In this document: one piece after another, positions 61,217-64,000 of the stretch | How positions within the stretch are numbered: the first letter of the stretch is position 1 | How the letters are laid out: each line of letters begins with the position of its first letter | Assembly: GCA_900109895.1 (NCBI GenBank) | Contig: FOBR01000022.1 | Location: 38,934-102,933, forward strand | Direction: 5' to 3' | Length of the DNA stretch: 64,000 nt | From: a bacterium A37T11 | GTDB lineage: Bacteria; Bacteroidota; Bacteroidia; Sphingobacteriales; Sphingobacteriaceae | Translations under genes and position numbers: made by a program | Notes under the pieces: generated by a model | What the model was told of the DNA's origin: nothing | Database searches by the model: none | The model's input: only the letters and a program-made list of their open reading frames with translations

Positions 61217-63433
61217 TTACCCCCCTTCCCCCAAATAAAACGCTATTTTTCCTCCTTTCATTAGCTGCTGGTGCTCCAGGTAGTTTTTGGTGTAGGGTGC
61301 TCCGTCCCAGGTGATCTTTTTGATGTAAATGGATTTTTCTGTGTCTTTGTGGGTGATGATGTGCAGCTCTTTGCCTGCGGGGAGCTGTATGCGGATCTCG
61401 TCAAACAGGGGGGAGGACAGCTGATATTGTCCGGAAACCGGATCCATGGGGTAAAATCCAAGGGATGCGAAGACATACCAGGCAGACATCTGCCCGGAGT
61501 CATCATTGCCGCTCAGGCCGCCTGGACCGTCGCTGTATTCCTGTTGTAGTATGCGGCGCACTTCGCGCTGGGTTTTCCAGGGAGACGGCGTGTAGTTGTA
61601 CATAAACGGGATTTGATGGCTGGGCTCATTGCCATGCCAGTACTCATTGGTGGCAAACAGGGTATCCAGGGCTTTTTCCAGGTAGGAGGGGCCTTTCATT
61701 AATTGCGCCAGGCCAGGGACATCCTGTGGCACGTAAAACGTGTATTGCCGGGGAGTGCCCTCGGTGATGTACGATTCTTTTTGATCGGGATGATAAGGCA
61801 CCACCCAGCTGCCATCGGCATGGCGTCCACGCATGAGGCCAACTGCAGGGTCAAACACATTCCGGTAGTTCTTTGACCTGGCGAGCAGGGCCTCAAAGTC
61901 GGCCGTTTTACCGAGGGCTTTTGCCACTGTGGCCAGGGCATAGTCATCGTAGGCATATTCCAGCGTGCGGCTCACCTGCTCCCGTTGATGAAAAGCATCC
62001 CGTACGCTATCTTCCAGCGGGATGTAGTGGTATGGAAGGTAGGAGGCAAGGGCCCGCCTTCCCAAGCCGTTTTTGTAGGCCTCAGTAGGAGCCACTTCAA
62101 AAGCATTTTGACGCATCAGGCGATACCCTTCTGCCACGTCATAGCTGCGCAAGCCTTTGGCATAAGCAGATGCGATGAATGCGGTGGCATGGTCGCCTAT
62201 CATAGCCGAGGTATAGTTATTCCAGCAGGGAAAGATGGGAAGCCATCCGCCCTGCTGTCCTTTTAGGATCAATGAACGCACTAAGTTATTGACCAGCTCT
62301 GGCTGCAGTATTTCCATCAGTGGCAGTTGTGCCCGATAAATGTCCCACATGCTGAAATCGTCGTAATAGCTACCGCTGTCAAGCCGGGCCGTTTGGTATT
62401 GCTGGCCAAACTTGGGGTAAAGCCCATCCACATCGTTGTATAGGCGGGGGTGCTGCAAGGCGTGGTACATCGCGGTGTAAAAGATCCGTTTATCTTTTTC
62501 CACAGGGGTTTTAACGGCAATCTGCCCCAGGGCCTTTTCCCAGACCGCTTTATTTTTGGCTATCAGGGCATCAAACTGCCAGTCGGCGACTTCAGCCGCC
62601 AAGTTTTTATAGGCTCCCTCCAGGCTGGTAAACGAGCTGCCGATGCGTACGCGCAAGGATTGACCTTTACGCAACCGGAAACCAGCATACACCCCATCAT
62701 TTTTTTCTTTAAACGTGCCGCTGGTCAGGAAACCCTTTTCAAACTGGATCACAAAATAGCCGTTAAAGCCCGCGGGTTTGCCAGAACCCTGATAGATGCG
62801 GTAGGCTGGGTTGTATCCAATGATCTCCCCTTTCTTTGCATCGATGCTGATCTGGCCTTTCCCTTTTTCACTATTGGGCACCACCAACACATACAGGCTG
62901 TCGTCTTTTTCCAGCGTAAACTGCATCATGCCGCAGCGCAAGGTGCCCGTCAGCTCCGCTTTTAGCTGGTACTCTGGTAGCCCTATCTTATAGTAGTGTG
63001 GGGAAGAGACTTCGTCATCGTGCGAAAAAGTGGCCGCATAGTCGGCCAGTGACGTTTTTAAATGCCCGGATATGGGCATGAGGGTAAAACTGCCGTAGTC
63101 TGGAACGCACGAGCCGCTTAACCAATGCGTACCCCTGAAGCCACTCATCTTGGTGTCTTTATATAAGTAAGGTGGCACACACTTGGTCTCTCCAGGCTGC
63201 GTTTGCGGCGTCCATTGGATCATTCCAAACGGCAATCCGACCGCAGGGATGGTATTGGCATTTAGCTCGGTACCACCCCCATGCTTTATTGCCGCTTCGG
63301 TGGTGGCGGCTCCTGTTCCTGATAAAGGCTGTACATAGGAGAGGATATCATCCTTGCCTGACTGATTTATATGTTCCTGCTGCGTACATGTGAGTAGTAG
63401 GAAGAACAGTGGTATTTGGTTAAAGCGTTTCAT
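61217..63433 (-). CDS. GH92-family alpha-mannosidase
   Basis: 738-aa exported glycoside hydrolase of family GH92, calcium-dependent exo-alpha-mannosidases that trim host or yeast N-glycans and mannans. Signal peptide with a possible lipobox at LLTC. N-terminal beta domain: LPFGMIQWTPQTQPGE, FRGTHWLSGSCVPDYGSF; catalytic helical barrel: YNDVDGLYPKFG, DDFSMWDIYRAQLPLMEIL, GNEPSHQIPFMYNY and the acid-base region GLSGNDDSGQMSAWYVFASL. The C-terminus ends at a G-run (YLGEGG), a little shorter than usual. No SusC/SusD pair is nearby, so it is an orphan enzyme here. Confidence 0.93.
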   Translation of the reverse strand: MKRFNQIPLFFLLLTCTQQEHINQSGKDDILSYVQPLSGTGAATTEAAIKHGGGTELNANTIPAVGLPFGMIQWTPQTQPGETKCVPPYLYKDTKMSGFRGTHWLSGSCVPDYGSFTLMPISGHLKTSLADYAATFSHDDEVSSPHYYKIGLPEYQLKAELTGTLRCGMMQFTLEKDDSLYVLVVPNSEKGKGQISIDAKKGEIIGYNPAYRIYQGSGKPAGFNGYFVIQFEKGFLTSGTFKEKNDGVYAGFRLRKGQSLRVRIGSSFTSLEGAYKNLAAEVADWQFDALIAKNKAVWEKALGQIAVKTPVEKDKRIFYTAMYHALQHPRLYNDVDGLYPKFGQQYQTARLDSGSYYDDFSMWDIYRAQLPLMEILQPELVNNLVRSLILKGQQGGWLPIFPCWNNYTSAMIGDHATAFIASAYAKGLRSYDVAEGYRLMRQNAFEVAPTEAYKNGLGRRALASYLPYHYIPLEDSVRDAFHQREQVSRTLEYAYDDYALATVAKALGKTADFEALLARSKNYRNVFDPAVGLMRGRHADGSWVVPYHPDQKESYITEGTPRQYTFYVPQDVPGLAQLMKGPSYLEKALDTLFATNEYWHGNEPSHQIPFMYNYTPSPWKTQREVRRILQQEYSDGPGGLSGNDDSGQMSAWYVFASLGFYPMDPVSGQYQLSSPLFDEIRIQLPAGKELHIITHKDTEKSIYIKKITWDGAPYTKNYLEHQQLMKGGKIAFYLGEGG

Positions 63434-63512
63434 TTAGGGAGGTAAAGGTAGATAAAAGTAGGAGTTGTTCAAAAAGGCTCTCTTTAATTTGCGTTGCTTT
63501 TGGGGCTTGATT

Positions 63513-63698
63513 ATGGAAAGCGCAATGACCACACAGGAACTTTACACCATTCATGAAATAGAACTGATCTACAAGAATCCCTTTAAACCATCTGAACGGC
63601 CAAAAGTTCAGGAAGCAGGAAGTGCAGTTAAGCTGTTGATATCAATGTGGGATATGAGCAAGATAGAATTACAAGAAGAGGTTAAAATCAATAGTTAG
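63513..63698 (+). pseudogene. N-terminal fragment of a RadC-like JAB-domain protein
   Basis: 61 codons: YTIHEIELIYKNPFKPSERP and VKLLISMWDMSKIELQEEVK match the start of Bacteroidota RadC/JAB proteins, in which the metal-binding JAMM domain follows. Here a stop comes at once, so the catalytic part is lost. These genes are common in mobile and accessory DNA. A short standalone protein cannot be fully excluded. Confidence 0.6.
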
Positions 63699-63715
63699 TT
63701 AAAAAACCCACATAG

Positions 63716-64000
63716 TTAAGCGGCCTTAGTGCCATATAAAATAAGTTCTTTGACATGTTTTTGATTTTTCATCATTATCATTTGATTTTTAATGGCGATG
63801 AAGCTTGCTTGCGCAGGTTTAGGTAAGTCTGGGTTTATACCAAACTTGCTAAAAATTGTTTCTAATAGTAATGCATTGTGATTCATTGTCTTAATATCAG
63901 CCATTGAGAATGCTTCCCTTTCTTCTTTTGGTATGGATAGCCAATTGGCAGCCTTAGCAATATTTACTGCAGATAGAGCCATATTGAAGTGGAAGTCCAG
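63716..64000 (-). CDS. Hypothetical protein, possibly cut by the window edge
   Basis: From an ATG at 63982 this gives 88 aa (ANWLSIPKEEREAFSMADIK ... LYGTKAA), mostly helical, with no motif I recognise. The frame is open upstream to the end of the window (LDFHFN precedes the Met), so the true start may lie outside. No promoter seen. Function unknown. Confidence 0.45.
   Translation of the reverse strand: MDFHFNMALSAVNIAKAANWLSIPKEEREAFSMADIKTMNHNALLLETIFSKFGINPDLPKPAQASFIAIKNQMIMMKNQKHVKELILYGTKAA

Overview
This window is chromosomal DNA from a member of the Bacteroidota, most probably the order Sphingobacteriales (a Pedobacter/Mucilaginibacter-like Sphingobacteriaceae). The clues are the gliding lipoprotein GldD, an IPExxxVDY-family protein between acpP and pyk, a Bacteroidota-type N-acylornithine carbamoyltransferase, futalosine hydrolase, GH92, many promoters with the -7 element TAnnTTTG, and near absence of Shine-Dalgarno sequences. 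The genus assignment is inference. I saw no tRNA, rRNA, CRISPR array, intact insertion sequence or replication origin.

Region 1 (1-16.6 kb) is core housekeeping: the 3' end of rarA; an acpP-fabF-rnc cluster on the minus strand; IPExxxVDY protein and pyruvate kinase; a histidine kinase/response regulator pair; a bestrophin-like channel; a TPR protein and aroE; gldD, an MBL-fold hydrolase and a LolC/E-type permease; mqnB (futalosine pathway); queD-folE; fabD.

Region 2 (16.6-34 kb) holds a very large NtrY-like histidine kinase, a coiled-coil membrane protein, a GHL10-type glycosyl hydrolase, an M23 peptidase, an addA-addB-like recombination pair, pdhB, an Lrp/AsnC regulator, a deoxynucleotidase and a DUF2911 protein. 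A 433-bp gap at 32.5-32.9 kb carries a promoter and terminator that frame a possible ~120-nt small RNA.

Region 3 (34-44.5 kb) is information processing: mfd, pyrH-frr, the rplM-rpsI-rpsB-tsf operon, and ffh-comM on the opposite strand.

Region 4 (44.5-53.4 kb) is an arginine operon: GNAT acyltransferase, argG, argC, argD, argF', argB, proC, a four-helix-bundle gene and argE. A long 5' leader with a 44-codon ORF and four competing pairing arms looks like an attenuator. The carbamoyltransferase has Val90 where the Bacteroides succinylornithine enzyme has Pro90, suggesting succinylated intermediates. The four-helix-bundle gene sits between perfect 18-bp inverted repeats and looks like an inserted cassette. 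argH is absent.

Region 5 (53.4-64 kb) is accessory and scarred: an esterase; an ECF sigma/membrane protein/adhesin-like module; an FN3 protein; an excisionase-like HTH protein; a small protein resembling the RNA polymerase alpha C-terminal domain behind a striking five-helix structured leader; a TetR-domain protein with a long unusual C-terminal extension; truncated remnants of a PLP enzyme, an Rpn-type nuclease/transposase and a RadC/JAB protein; a multi-branched inverted-repeat element with a partial second copy; and a GH92 enzyme. The strongest candidates for undescribed biology are the structured leader at 58149-58257, the inverted-repeat cassette at 51887-52384 and the leader at 44603-44929.
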